Below are positions 11,311 to 21,959 of a stretch of DNA of 64,000 bases, one piece after another (within the stretch, counting starts at the first letter, position 1; each line of letters opens with the position of its first letter). The stretch comes from Schizophyllum amplum (Eukaryota > Basidiomycota > Agaricomycetes > Agaricales > Schizophyllaceae). Below the pieces are notes generated by a model that saw only the letters and a list, made by a program, of their open reading frames with translations, was not told the origin of the DNA and searched no databases. The position numbers and the translations under genes are program-made. The stretch is taken from the NCBI GenBank assembly GCA_007026445.1, contig VDMD01000115.1:1-64000 (forward strand), in the 5' to 3' direction.

Positions 11311-13286
11311 ATGGCCTCTCCCGACCCTGATGTCCCACCCATTCACCACCTCTCTGTCGAGCTCCTCGCGCATATCTTCTCCTACGTCTCTCAACCTATA
11401 ACTGCGATGGCCACCGCGCAGGTATGCCGCCACTGGCGCGCTGTGACTCTCGGAAGTCCGATACTCTGGGACGACATCCACGCAGATGACCCTCCAAAGC
11501 GAGGCTGGGATCATCTCGTGCGTGCCGCGCTCGTGCATTCGCAGCCTCATCCCGTGCGCCTTCGCATAGCTGTCACGGAGCCTGCGGCCGACCGTGTCGA
11601 GGAACACAAGCATTTCTGGGACAATATTTTCGAGCAAGCATCTCGATGGGAAAAAGCAGACCTTGTGCTCCCGCGCACCATTGCGGTTGGGTAAAAGGCG
11701 AAGGTGCACGCACTGCAACTGCGTGAGCTTCGGATAGGACTGGAGACAGCACCTTCGCGGGTGAAGAAACCAATTTGGGAACAGGCGCTAGACGAGGATG
11801 AAGATATGGACGGCAATGAAGAGGTGCAGGGACTCGGAGCCTGCTGGGGATCGCACCGGTCGGGCGTCGAGGACCGCTGAGTGGTCGCGTTGGCGATAAG
11901 CCGTGCCGCGGACGCGACTCGCGCTATTGGGCGCGATATATATAGGCTCCTAACGCGTAACGATGACGCGTAAAGAGCAATATGAAGCCTTTCGACCCGG
12001 AGACTGAGCTCGACGGGGAGGCTAGAGTCTGAGAGTGCCTCGGACGGCCTTGAAGGCTCGCAGCGAGAAGTGGTGAGAAGTAAGAGTGATGATATTCCTA
12101 ATGCGGAAGCCCGGTTTGGGGCGCCGCGTCGTCTAATCTAATCTATGTCTAAATGATGAGATCCGTATGGGCGTGCGTCGAGAGTATTCCTGAAGACCCC
12201 GTTCCCGGGTCTCCGCAAGAGGACGATGATGATGAAGGCGAAGGTGGAGGGATTCGACTGACATTCGATGCACCTCAGCTCACTCATGCGACGATCATGG
12301 GCCCACTTCGTCCCCAGGAAGTGTTTCTTCCCTACGCCCAACTGTCCGACCTCCACCTACTCTTGGGCCCTCGGTATCGCGGCAGCCTCCAGGCGCTCGC
12401 TGATGTACTCCGGCCGGGGGAAACGCTGCCTGCGAGTCAGCTTGTTGCATCTTCACCGAACCTGGCTGGATGCGGGATGCTCAGACACCTCACCCTCTCC
12501 ATGGTCAATGCCCTCGATATAGACTGCACCCCGCTCACGTTGCCCAAGCTTGAGTTGCTCGACGTCCGCGACCGAGGCACCGAGCTCTGTCGCTACCTCA
12601 CTGCGCCCGCTCTGCACAAGATTGTCTTCCGCATGGAAAACATCGACCCTGAGGACGAAGAACGCTGGGAGGACAAAGAGCTGACCGCGCTCCTCGCGCT
12701 CGCGCAACGCTGCGGTGATCAAATCACCTCGCTCAGCATCGGCTTCGAGACCCTCGCAGAGGCAGAGAGCGTCGAGGCGCTGCGCGAAGTGTTACTCGCG
12801 CTGCCAGGTGTCACGGAATTCGAGCTCTTGGAGGGCCTCGGGAAGGACCTCGACGACCGTTTGTGCTGTATCGACGGCGATTTCTTCGAGGAAAATTTCC
12901 TCTACAAGGAGGATGAGCCTGTGTTCCCGAATCTGACACGGCTGTCGTTGCATATCCGGCAGATGTCTTGGCACTCGGACGACGTGGACCAGCTGAAGGC
13001 GATGGTGGAGTCACGGCGGAAGCACGGTGTCCTCGGGCGCGCAACCTTCGAGTGGCTCGAGCTGGACCAGCAGTTGTGGCAAGAGAGCAACCTCACACGG
13101 AAGCGCGCCCTGAATGTGGGCGAAAGAAGATGGTTCGAACGCAACACTGGCATATTCAAGTGGATGGTTGAGATGCAGAAGACGGGGTTGATGATCAAGT
13201 GCGACTTGCTCGATAAGTATCTCTCGTCGTGCGGGAGGAGTGCTTGCGAGGAAGACTCAATGGAGGAGATGGAGGAGGAGAACTAG
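11311..13286 (+). pseudogene. F-box/LRR-like gene interrupted by stops, probable pseudogene
   Basis: The 5' part (11311-11694) encodes a clean F-box (PIHHLSVELLAHIFSYV, QVCRHWRAVTLGSPILWDDI) and the start of the downstream domain. The frame stops at TAA 11692 but continues with coding-like sequence (KAKVHALQLRELRIGLE) to TGA 11878. After about 270 bp of non-coding-like DNA a second long frame (12153-13286) carries the LRR-like half: QLSDLHLLLGP, LRHLTLSMVNALDIDC, LPKLELLDVRD, FPNLTRLSLHIRQM. Together they have the layout and length of a family member, so this is either a gene broken in its middle or one with an unusual long intron from GTAAAA at 11691. The strongly coding segment after the first stop argues for decay. 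Two separate genes are less likely, since the second part lacks an F-box. Confidence 0.55.
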
Positions 13287-13698
13287 GTCTGAAAGGAGGA
13301 GGATGGGTCCGGATTGCGTGCTCAAATATACTGAGTGCCGCTGAACATAATTGGGGTTCAACACACGTACGGTACGGCTATTGACAAAGAGAAGCTTCAC
13401 TTCAGAGGGACGTTAGTCCTGGCCATGGCTGCTCTTTTCACACGAGCTCCTTGTCCACGAGAAGCCATATAAGTATAGCTGAGTACCACTCCGGTTGCAG
13501 ACAAGCCCATCCACTGTCCTGTCATTGACAATGAAAGAGAGCGGAAGATTCAAGAGGCGCGGCGCGCGCGTAGGAATCGGAGACAGTCAAATTGTGGCGC
13601 GCAGGAGATGACATCACGCATGATGAGCGGTGCATGACCTTGTTCTTGCCGCTCACCAGGATGGACGCGCCATTTCCTTCTTGCTCTCGACTTTCACC
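13287..13698. other. Intergenic, nothing recognised
   Basis: No coding frame of note and no repeat. Expected to hold the promoter of the hydrate dehydratase gene. Confidence 0.5.
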
Positions 13699-14924
13699 AT
13701 GCCCGTCTCCCGTGCTATCATCGACCAGATCAAGCAGTTCATTCCCCCGCTGAACGGCACCCTACACAAGGGGCAGTCAGGTCAGTACCGCGTTACTCGT
13801 CGAACGGTATCGAGCTCATGCTTCCATAGGACGTGTTGGTGTACTCGGCGGCGCGCTAGAGTAAGCGGGACACCGGGCTAGTATGCGAAGGCAAGCTGAC
13901 AAACTCCCTAGTTATACTGGCGCTCCGTACTTTGCATCGATTTCGACGCTCCGATACGTGCGTTGTGCTCTCATATCACCGGCTTGTGGACGCTGACAGA
14001 GACCTCAGGGCGCCGATCTGGCTCATGTCATATGCTCGCCCACGGCAGCTCAAGCGATCAAGGCCTATGGCCCTGACCTCATTGTACACCCCATCCTCCG
14101 CGAGGACTCCAGCACCTCCAAGCTCAAGCCCGAGCTGGAATCCCTATTCTCCCGCCTCCATGCGCTCGTCATCGGCCCAGGCCTCGGACGCGAGCCGTAC
14201 ATGCAGAACTACGCCCGTCTGGCACTCTCAGTTGCCCGCGAGCAGGGCATGTACGTCGTCCTCGACGCGGACGGCCTTTATATGATCCAGCAGGACTTCG
14301 ACTTGATCAGAGGCTACCGCCGTGCCGTCATCACCCCGAACGTTATGGAGTTCAAGCGCCTGATGGAGCAGGCTGGCGTGGAATCGAGCCTCCCGAAGGA
14401 AAAGCGCGCGCTGGACCTGAGCAAGCGCTTGGGCGGCGTGACGGTGTTGGAGAAGGGCGGCGCGGACATCATCGCGGTTGACACGACAGGAAAAGAGGCC
14501 GATTTGAAGGCCAGTAAGCTCGAGGGGCGCGAGGCGGAGAAAGAGGCGACGTCGGAACAGGTTGAAGTCGATGTCATAGGTGGCTTCAAGCGTTGTGGCG
14601 GGCAAGGCGACGTATTGAGCGGAGGTGTGGGTGCGTTCTTGGCATGGGGGAAGTGCTATGAGGACGGCTCGTTTGGGTGAGCATTTTTCGTTTGGTATTC
14701 GCGTGGTTGTCTGACTGTAATTCAGTGACCAATCGCTACCTATCTCGCGCATTCCAATGCTCGCTGCTGTCGGTGCCAGCATGGTAACACGGCAGACGAG
14801 TCATCGTGGCTACATGAAGGAAGGTCGTGGCATGATAACTCAGGACTTGATTCCCGAGATCGGCAAAGCGTTCGGAGAAGTATTTGGCCCCGAAGCTGCA
14901 GGTGGCGACAAGGGGAAGATGTAG
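13699..14924 (+). CDS. ATP-dependent (S)-NAD(P)H-hydrate dehydratase
   Basis: Repairs hydrated NADH and NADPH, turning the S-hydrate back into the active cofactor with ATP (NAXD/CARKD family, ribokinase-like fold). Exons 13699-13780, 13830-13860, 13912-13957, 14009-14676 and 14726-14924 sum to 1,026 nt (341 aa), the expected size. Motifs: [19 protein letters not shown] (residues about 28-46), [49 protein letters not shown] and the catalytic/ATP loop [20 protein letters not shown]. The ATG at 13699 opens directly on the first conserved helix. All introns are canonical. The partner epimerase is not in the window. Confidence 0.94.
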
Positions 14925-15181
14925 AACACTGACTAGACCACATGGACTACCGCAAATTGTACCTTACACCATTCAAACCTGTAGCATCTAGTGCTGCAGG
15001 ATCGATTGATCGACTGTACCTTGACTGTACCCAATTCTTGCAAGATCACACGATGTTTAGATATTGTTGTGGGTCCATGCTTGCTCGCATCACGTGACTA
15101 CAACAATGGCCGTTGCCATTGCCAATGCAGTGCCAATGCCGGCGGCTCCGCGGGGCCGGTGTTCCTCTCCCCACGACGGTC

Positions 15182-15720
15182 ATGTCGAGTCCCTCAGTCA
15201 GGTATGCAAGCACCCCTGTGACCGTTCATTGGTCTCATTCCGACTGTCATCTAGGAACCCCGTGAAGCGCACGTACCAGGGTCATTCAAAGGCGCGTATA
15301 TCGTCTACAACCACCGTGGCACGCACTAAACGGTGCATATCGTGCAGAGGAAGGCCAAGGCGGAGAAGGCCAAGTGCGTTCGTCTGAGATCGATAAGGAA
15401 ACGTGTATTGACGCGTCGCAGGTCCGATTCCGACTCCTACTCCGACAGTTCTAGCGACGAGGAGAAGCCCAAGGCCAGCATGCCGCCACCCGCAACGCCT
15501 GCGAACAAGAAGGCCGCGCCGAGCTTCAAGGCGCGTGGCATGACCCTCCTGCTCTAGCTATATCTAACGATACCACAGGTCCCCGGGCCCAAAGATTCTG
15601 CCCAGGCGGATGCGATGTGAGCGCTCAGTCGCGTCAACGGCGCTTGTTTATGTTGACGCGTTTCCCTTTCCTCGGCAGTTCCTCCCCCTCCCAGAAGCCG
15701 GAGTCCTCCGCAAAGGGCAA
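15182..15720 (+). CDS. Possible small Lys/Ser-rich gene, structure unresolved
   Basis: Weak call. An ATG at 15182 (MSSPSVR) can splice over an intron at about 15200-15255 to NPVKRTYQGHSKAR. A later segment near 15345-15540 reads RKAKAEKAK, SDSDSYSDSSSDEEKPKASM and PATPANKKAAPSFKARG, a charged low-complexity composition. Several GT-AG pairs with good branch sites (CTAAC near 15570) are present, but I could not find one set joining all segments in frame. A Ser-rich frame continues to about 15850. It could be an independent small gene or the 5' region of the gene starting at 15877. No function is proposed. Confidence 0.3.
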
Positions 15721-15876
15721 TAAGACACACGTCCGCAACTCGTCCTCCATCAGCTCTCTTCGCCGTGCCGCGCAAGGCTCAGATATCGCGTCACCCGCGT
15801 CGCTAAGCAAGCCCATCTCGCGCAGCCGGTTCGCTCCCCCGTACGCGTCCACTATATTCTCAATCGCCAAACTATC

Positions 15877-17133
15877 ATGTCTGACCCCTTGCCCAGTCGC
15901 GACGAGCCAGAGGACGCGGAGCCGGAGGAGACGGACGACGGCGCGTCCGTCGCCGACTCCTTCATCAGCACCAACAAGATCCGCCGCACCGAGGCCGAGC
16001 GCATCGAGTACTTCCGCAACCAGCCCGAGTGTGGGGACATTGAACCCCACCGCGCGTTTTGCACGCGATGCCAGAAGCACGTTGGGCTGGGGAAGAAGCA
16101 GACCTACACGGTGCGCCCGTGGGAGACGCACAGGGCGAAGTGCGATCAGAAGGTCCCGGCCTCCATGCTGTGAGAATGGGCTTGCAATATTGAAGGTGTC
16201 TGTGGCTGACATGATCATAGGGCTGCCGAAGACGACGCGGAGGACGAGGCTGCGTCTGCGGCGGCGCCCAGCGTGTCGGAGGCGACTGTCAGGCGCTCGG
16301 AGCCGGAGAGGAAGGCTATCTTGGAGGCTGACTCGCGCGCGGAGGAGGTAGAGCCGTTCCAGGCGCTCTGCCGCAAGTGCCACAAGTGGATCAAGCTGTC
16401 GTCGAAGCAGCGATATGCGTATGGACATCCCATCGACGACGGAAAACGGTCTTTACTCATCTTTGAACAGTCTCTCCAGCTGGAACCGCCACCAACGGAG
16501 TTGCGCAGACTCAGTGTATGTCCGGTCGTCCGCCCTGCGTTGTGTTACTGAGCGTCGAACAGGCCGAGCGCGCGTGTAACTACCGCCCAGCGGCAAGTGT
16601 ATCTCTTCAACGACAAGCAAGCGCGCGACCCACAGCCAAAGAGCGTCGAATGTAAGGCCTGCGATGCTACCATCACCCTCGAGGGTGATGGGGACTACAA
16701 CTTGGCGAGCTGGCAGCAGCACAAGACCGTTTGCACCCCCAAGAAGTGCGTCCTCTTGACACTCTTCAGGCTCTTTTCTGACCGAAGCACCAGTCTCGCG
16801 GGAAGCGCCAGCGCTGCCCACGCTCCACTGTCCGTCGCTTCCACAGACGGCACGTTGATTCCCGACGCCAGCCCGGTCTCGAGTGGCAAGAAGCGCGCGA
16901 GGGAGGAAGAGCCGGAGGAAGCAGCGCTTGGGCTGGCGGCTGATGAGGATGAACGGCCGACGAACCGTCCGCGCACGGAGAACTATCAGGCCCCCGACGC
17001 CAAACCTCCTGGGCCGTTTGGCTGGTTCCTCGAGCTGCCGCCAGTCAAGAGCTTCCTGGACGGCTTCCGGGAGCGGTTTGCAGGCGGCAAGACGCCTGTT
17101 GCTACCGAAGAGGGTGTGAATGCGGGAAACTGA
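15877..17133 (+). CDS. Uncharacterised protein with three C-x2-C-x16-W-x2-H-x3-C repeats
   Basis: Not a family I can name. Exons 15877-16169, 16221-16418, 16471-16515, 16563-16745 and 16794-17133 sum to 1,059 nt (352 aa). After an acidic N-terminus come three tandem units of about 60 residues, each ending in the same signature: CTRC to WETHRAKC, CRKC to WNRHQRSC, and CKAC to WQQHKTVC. The spacing is exactly C-x2-C-x16-W-x2-H-x3-C each time. The first two units share a lead-in (RRTEAERIEYF / RRSEPERKAIL). The Cys/His set suggests a small zinc-binding fold. The C-terminus has a basic KKRAREEE segment, possibly a nuclear signal, and a proline-rich end. The second signature is recovered only after splicing out 16419-16470, which supports the model. 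Confidence 0.75.
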
Positions 17134-17467
17134 CGGTGTGATGTGTGTGTACATAGCAATGTTCTCTGTTGGCCAGCGTTAGGCGAGATATGATACCTTT
17201 GATTTATTATCACGACCTTGTCCTGTATATATATATGTATTGTGTTCTTGCGATTGTCGAGCTTCTGACCGCCGACCTGCGATTTGCCTATCAATATCAT
17301 CCATTGATCGTTCACAAGACAAAGATGTTCCCAAAGTCGACCCAGAGTTTGCCCAGAGTGAAGAGTTGACCATTTGCCGGGAGGCTCGGCCCGGTGCCGC
17401 GACTTGCTCTTGACCACCATCGCCAGCTGTTGAAGCCTGCTTTCAACGACCCTTTCTCAACTGCACG
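17134..17467. other. Intergenic, nothing recognised
   Basis: Contains a short TA-alternating tract near 17227-17238. No gene, repeat or RNA motif was recognised. Confidence 0.5.
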
Positions 17468-19127
17468 ATGCATGACCGACCTACATCTCTGCTTGAACTT
17501 CCTCTGGACTTGCTCGTACTAATCTTCTCCTATTCGACGCCGGGCGTCATCATCTCGGTTCGGCTCGTGAGTACTTGAGCACTGACACCCGCTTTCAAAA
17601 GACGTATCTAACCGGTTTGATTCAGACTTGCAAGACACTATCAGGGTCTACGGAAGCACGTATTGTGTGGCTGAACGCTCTCAAGCGCGTCTGTCTTTCC
17701 CATGGCATTCCCTTCGTTACGTATGACTTTGACCGCATGCCACGCGAGGAACTGGAATACGCTGCTAGCGCACCGGATCGTTTTCTTCACATTGGTCACC
17801 GCGCGATGCTGTCACCTTCGCATATACTCCTCCCTCTAAAGAGTCGTCGCATTCCCATCCGACTGCCTGATTGCGGCCCGAGCGGATGGGAGGACGACGA
17901 GTTGGAGAGAGTGAAACTTCTGCCTGGAGGTCGCTTCGTGCTTGGAAGAACCGAAGACCTGCTGCTACTTTGGGACCTGGCCTCAGGCGAACGCCCTTGC
18001 TTGGCGGTCCACGGCACTATCGACGGCGTCCCAGGTCTTAATCTAGCATGGGCCGATGCTGCTGTGGACTTGGAGGACATCGTCCACTACCCGGCTACGT
18101 CCAAAATTCGGCTAGTCGTTAACGCGTACGAGTAAGTCATACCGAAAACCCGTCATTTTCTACTGATCGATGATTTTACAGAAGCGGAAGTGAATACGAC
18201 GTAAACGGAAACAAAGCTGCTTGCATCGTATACGAGCTAAATCTCTCGGAAAGCCCGCCTACGATGGACATGTTGGGGTATCTCAAAGGAGCCGGCTGCG
18301 CGTCTTTCGGGGCTAGCGGCAGTCGCGTTCTGTTTGAAAGCCACGATATACCCAGAATCGTCGGCGCCTGGGACTACGAACGGGGTACCGTCGCCTGCTG
18401 GATTATCGACGGGGAGGGGATGCATCCTGATGTAAGGACGCTCGTAAGCCTTGTAGAGCAGCTTCTCATCATTGTGCAGATGACGGCTGTGACGGACTAT
18501 CACGTCGTCTACGGTATCAGACACAAACACTGTGTGATTGCCTATAACCTGCCACCTCTATCGCCCTCGTCCGGCATAATCCCAGCAACAATCGACGTAG
18601 GGGCCCCTATTCAAAGGCTGTATCTACGACCTGACGACTACGGTGACTATCCGATGAGGTGCACTTATGCAAGCTATATCCACGGACGGCCTGCCGATGC
18701 TCTGATTGTCGACTCTGCCGTCTCTTGCGCGTCTAACGACAGCGGTCTTCTCACCCAAACAGTGACTCGCTTTTGCGTGGCCCTCGATCCCAGTGACACG
18801 CCCCTCAGCATCGAAGGCACGATGGTTCAACACAACATCCTTCGCATCGCAGCGCCGAAGCAGAGCGCGGACAAGGTCACGGTGGCTTATCACCTCAATG
18901 ACCTTGGGCGAAGGGAGATCATGGTACACTCCGCATCTATCTGCGGCGGCACACAAGGACGAGCGATATTCATTGGGCGCAAGAGGAGCACGTTATTCTC
19001 GGATATTCGGGAATGGCTCGAAGGCGGAGGCGAATATGACTTTTGCGCAGCCAGCGGCAGGCTTTGTGTAGGCAGGTCGGACAAGAATGCCTTGTTTATC
19101 TACGACTTTATCCCGTCGTATCCCTAG
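17468..19127 (+). CDS. F-box protein with beta-propeller-like C-terminus
   Basis: Exons 17468-17566, 17626-18131 and 18182-19127 sum to 1,551 nt (516 aa). The N-terminus is an F-box split by the first intron (SLLELPLDLLVLIFSYSTP, then TCKTLSGSTEARIVWLNAL). The remainder resembles the WD/propeller-like region of a common agaricomycete F-box family: LPGGRFVLGRTEDLLLLWDL, ASFGASGSRVLFE, VGAWDYERGTVACWIIDG and a final LCVGRSDKNALFIYDFIP. It probably acts as an SCF substrate adaptor; the substrate is unknown. The frame is intact. The LPGGR/LLLWDL segment sets it apart from the LRR-like F-box genes elsewhere in the window. Confidence 0.8.
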
Positions 19128-19492
19128 CCCAGGTAGACTTGGGAACGCCAGCCAACCGACATTTAGATGAACTCCTAAGTACACGATCAACTCTTCTGAA
19201 TCTCAGCCCGTGATCGTACTGTACATGTAGACGCATCAGCCCGGCTGTCGTCGATTACTAGTATTTCCGATACACCATGGGTTGTGCAAGCCGTGGCCTG
19301 CAATCTAAAGGCAGGGCCGTGTATACTAATCGCGCGCTTGTTGTCGTGAGGACATCGGAACAGGTTGCCTCCTGAACTGAACACTGAAAAAGCAAATTCA
19401 ACGATGACAAAACATCACAGGGATGTTACCACGCACGCTGGAACACATGGCGTCTGGGTTGGTTGTTCCTCTGCATGAAGCCTGCGAAATGG
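19128..19492. other. Convergent 3' region, nothing recognised
   Basis: Lies between the 3' ends of two converging genes. It presumably holds both 3' UTRs; no separate feature is visible. Confidence 0.5.
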
Positions 19493-21473
19493 TCAGATAT
19501 CAAGGTTCTCAGCCTGCCAATTTCGAACGAAGTACCCAACAGGATCGGCCGTCCGCAGTGGATCCTCCGCATAGGGGGGCACGCATATGAGGTCCAGAAT
19601 CTGCAGGCTTTCGGACTCGCTAGACGCAGACGAGGATATCCCTGCAGCGCGTGTAACAACGTGCACACTCGCGCGTCCCTCGTCTCCGTCGCATATGCAG
19701 CGCACGTCATGGCCAGGCCGCAGTGTTTGTACGTGTCTCCCTGAACGTAAACGCCGTACCTCGATACCGTCCGACGAGAAGAGCAGCAGGTATGGAGCAC
19801 GGTACGCGACGCAGGCAGCAGTCATCTCCCAGGCAATCGGAGCACGTAACGGGTGCCCATGGTTGCTGATATAGATGCCAAAGGCTGGGCAGAAACAAGT
19901 CAGTCAGCATCAGGAATGAGTAGGAAGTATCGCACTATCGTAACAGAGAATAAACTCAGCGTCCGTCTTCAAATCGTCTTCCGTCGAACGGAACATGCCG
20001 AGCGCTTTGTGGGTGTCTAGTGGTTCAGCCAACTTCGAGAGGTGGGGGCTATCCGTGACAGGTAACAATGCATTGTTGGACCTGCGCATGATTAGTCTGT
20101 CGATGATGATGTGGAACGGTAAGTAAGACTCACGGGTCTGCTAACTTCATTATCTCGAACCCTCTTTGCGAGATGACAACGACAGACGCTTTGAGAAATG
20201 TTACATCGCGCGCGTCCCCTTCGACACTCAATTTTTGAAAGGGGCGGAAACAGTCCTGTCGCTGACGCGCGCCGCCAGGGCTTATGGGTGAGTCCAGAAA
20301 CTTGTCCATGACCGGTTCAACGATGCGAATGTGGCACCGGCCCTAAGATCGTCTGTGAATAGAGTGGATCACTATGGAGCGTCCATTCAGCTCACCTGTC
20401 GGTTAGACGCGAAAGCGACGAGCGTACGGCTCTTCAATCGACCAACGCGGACGAAGTCGACGCTACCGATGCCGCCCAGGGTCTGGAAGACAGCTTGAGA
20501 GGTGTCGAAGCTGTTTGTGAGCGGTAGGAAGGAATCTATGTGGAACGCATGCAGGGTCTGCGTGGAAGGGGAATAAAAATGGGGGGCGTGAGTGATTGAC
20601 GGTTACACACACCTTCTCCGCGCACACGAGTAGAAGGCGCAGTTCCTGCAACGCTACACACTGCGTGACCTTGCGTAAATGTGGCACGCGCCGCAGTGCT
20701 GATGGAAGTCAGAAGACAATGCGATCATATAGAGAAGCGACTTACAACGCGAGTCACGGCGGAATCCTACCCAAAGACCTTCATCGCATCCTATAGCAAG
20801 CGCGGGGCCGTCCATCGATTCTTATGGTGCGGTCATCAGAGTACTGCCTCGGGGCAGAGCGAAGAAGCAGCACACCGAATGACGCAGAGCAGGTGACATC
20901 GCCAGTAAAGCCGTCGTTGAAGCTCCATCTGCGCGAAGGAGACGCAGAGGAGGACCTGGCCAGCATAGACACGTCCTCGCAGAGTGTCTCTGTCGTGAAG
21001 ACATCTCCCGGCGTATGGCTGAGACTTGGCCGCGCCCTGGTGTCCCTAGGCATCGCCTGCCTCAAATCCGCAGATAAAAGACCGTCATCCGAGGACCTGC
21101 TAAGAGGTTCGATAGACATCGGTCTCGTGCGCTGCGTAAGTGACGAGGACTTCGTCGATAGCGTATCGCTGGCAGCTTCCGGTGGCAGATACGCCAAGGT
21201 CATCATCGTGAGCATCCCGCCGGTACCGCTCATAAAAGTGGCAGGAAGTCCGGAGCTGCCTGCAGCGTTCGCCGTCCGTGTCCGCCTGCTGAGCGATCCG
21301 CACCGTGCACGGCTGTCTAGCCGACCTTCTTCTTGAGCATTGAACTGCATTGCGCGTTCAATCACCTCGGATGCTAGCTGAAGTTCATGATGACGCTCCG
21401 AGCCGGATGTTGTCGACGAGGTAGGTTGTGAAGTGCCGTCGCCACGCAGAATACGACTTAAAGAGGTGAGCAT
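19493..21473 (-). CDS. CNH (citron homology) domain protein without visible DH/PH domains
   Basis: Minus-strand exons 20876-21473, 20746-20820, 20613-20698, 20396-20557, 20134-20342, 19936-20081 and 19493-19884 sum to 1,668 nt (555 aa). The C-terminal 350 residues form a CNH domain as in fungal Rho1 exchange factors Rom2/Tus1: DVTCSASFESMDGPALAIGC, DEGLWVGFRRDSRSLRRV, VTQCVALQELRLLLVCAEK, FQTLGGIGSVDFVRVGRLK, RTLVAFASNR, FGIYISNHG, APYLLLFSSDGIEVRRLRSG. Six introns interrupt this domain, all canonical. The N-terminal 200 residues are low complexity and show no DH or PH domain, which CNH proteins of this type normally have. The ATG at 21473 is a provisional start; an upstream exon is possible (a GTGAGG splice donor lies near 21535). 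Confidence 0.75.
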
Positions 21474-21959
21474 AATCGAGAGCTCGAGACCAGCTGAGGG
21501 TATGAGCAGAGATGCAGCGCATGCGTCCCTCACCTTCTTGACTTGCTATCCCTCATCCCAGCTCTCACGTGTTCAGCTGGTCTATGATAACGGTAGTCCT
21601 TCTTCCGGAGGTCCGTCTCTCACCACGCGCTTAGTGTAGCCGCTCGTGGTTGCGTCCGTATTGTCAGTTGCATTCACTTGCTTGCGATCAGGCTCTCAAG
21701 CATGTCCTTTGGGTATCAGTGTCTGGGATGTATTAAAGCTGGTCTGAAGACTCGCGGATTTATGTACCAATTTCAAACGCCGAAGTGCAAGTCACTCGGG
21801 AATTCCCGACCAATTTGAACCACGGGCTGGAGCCATGAGGGTGCAGCTTGAGCTTGACTAAAGCTTGAGAACCAGTGAAAGTCGAGGACCCAGCGAGGAG
21901 CGCCCCTTGGGTAGGATCAACCAGATACAATTAGAAAGACTGCCTGGAATCTCTTCTTC

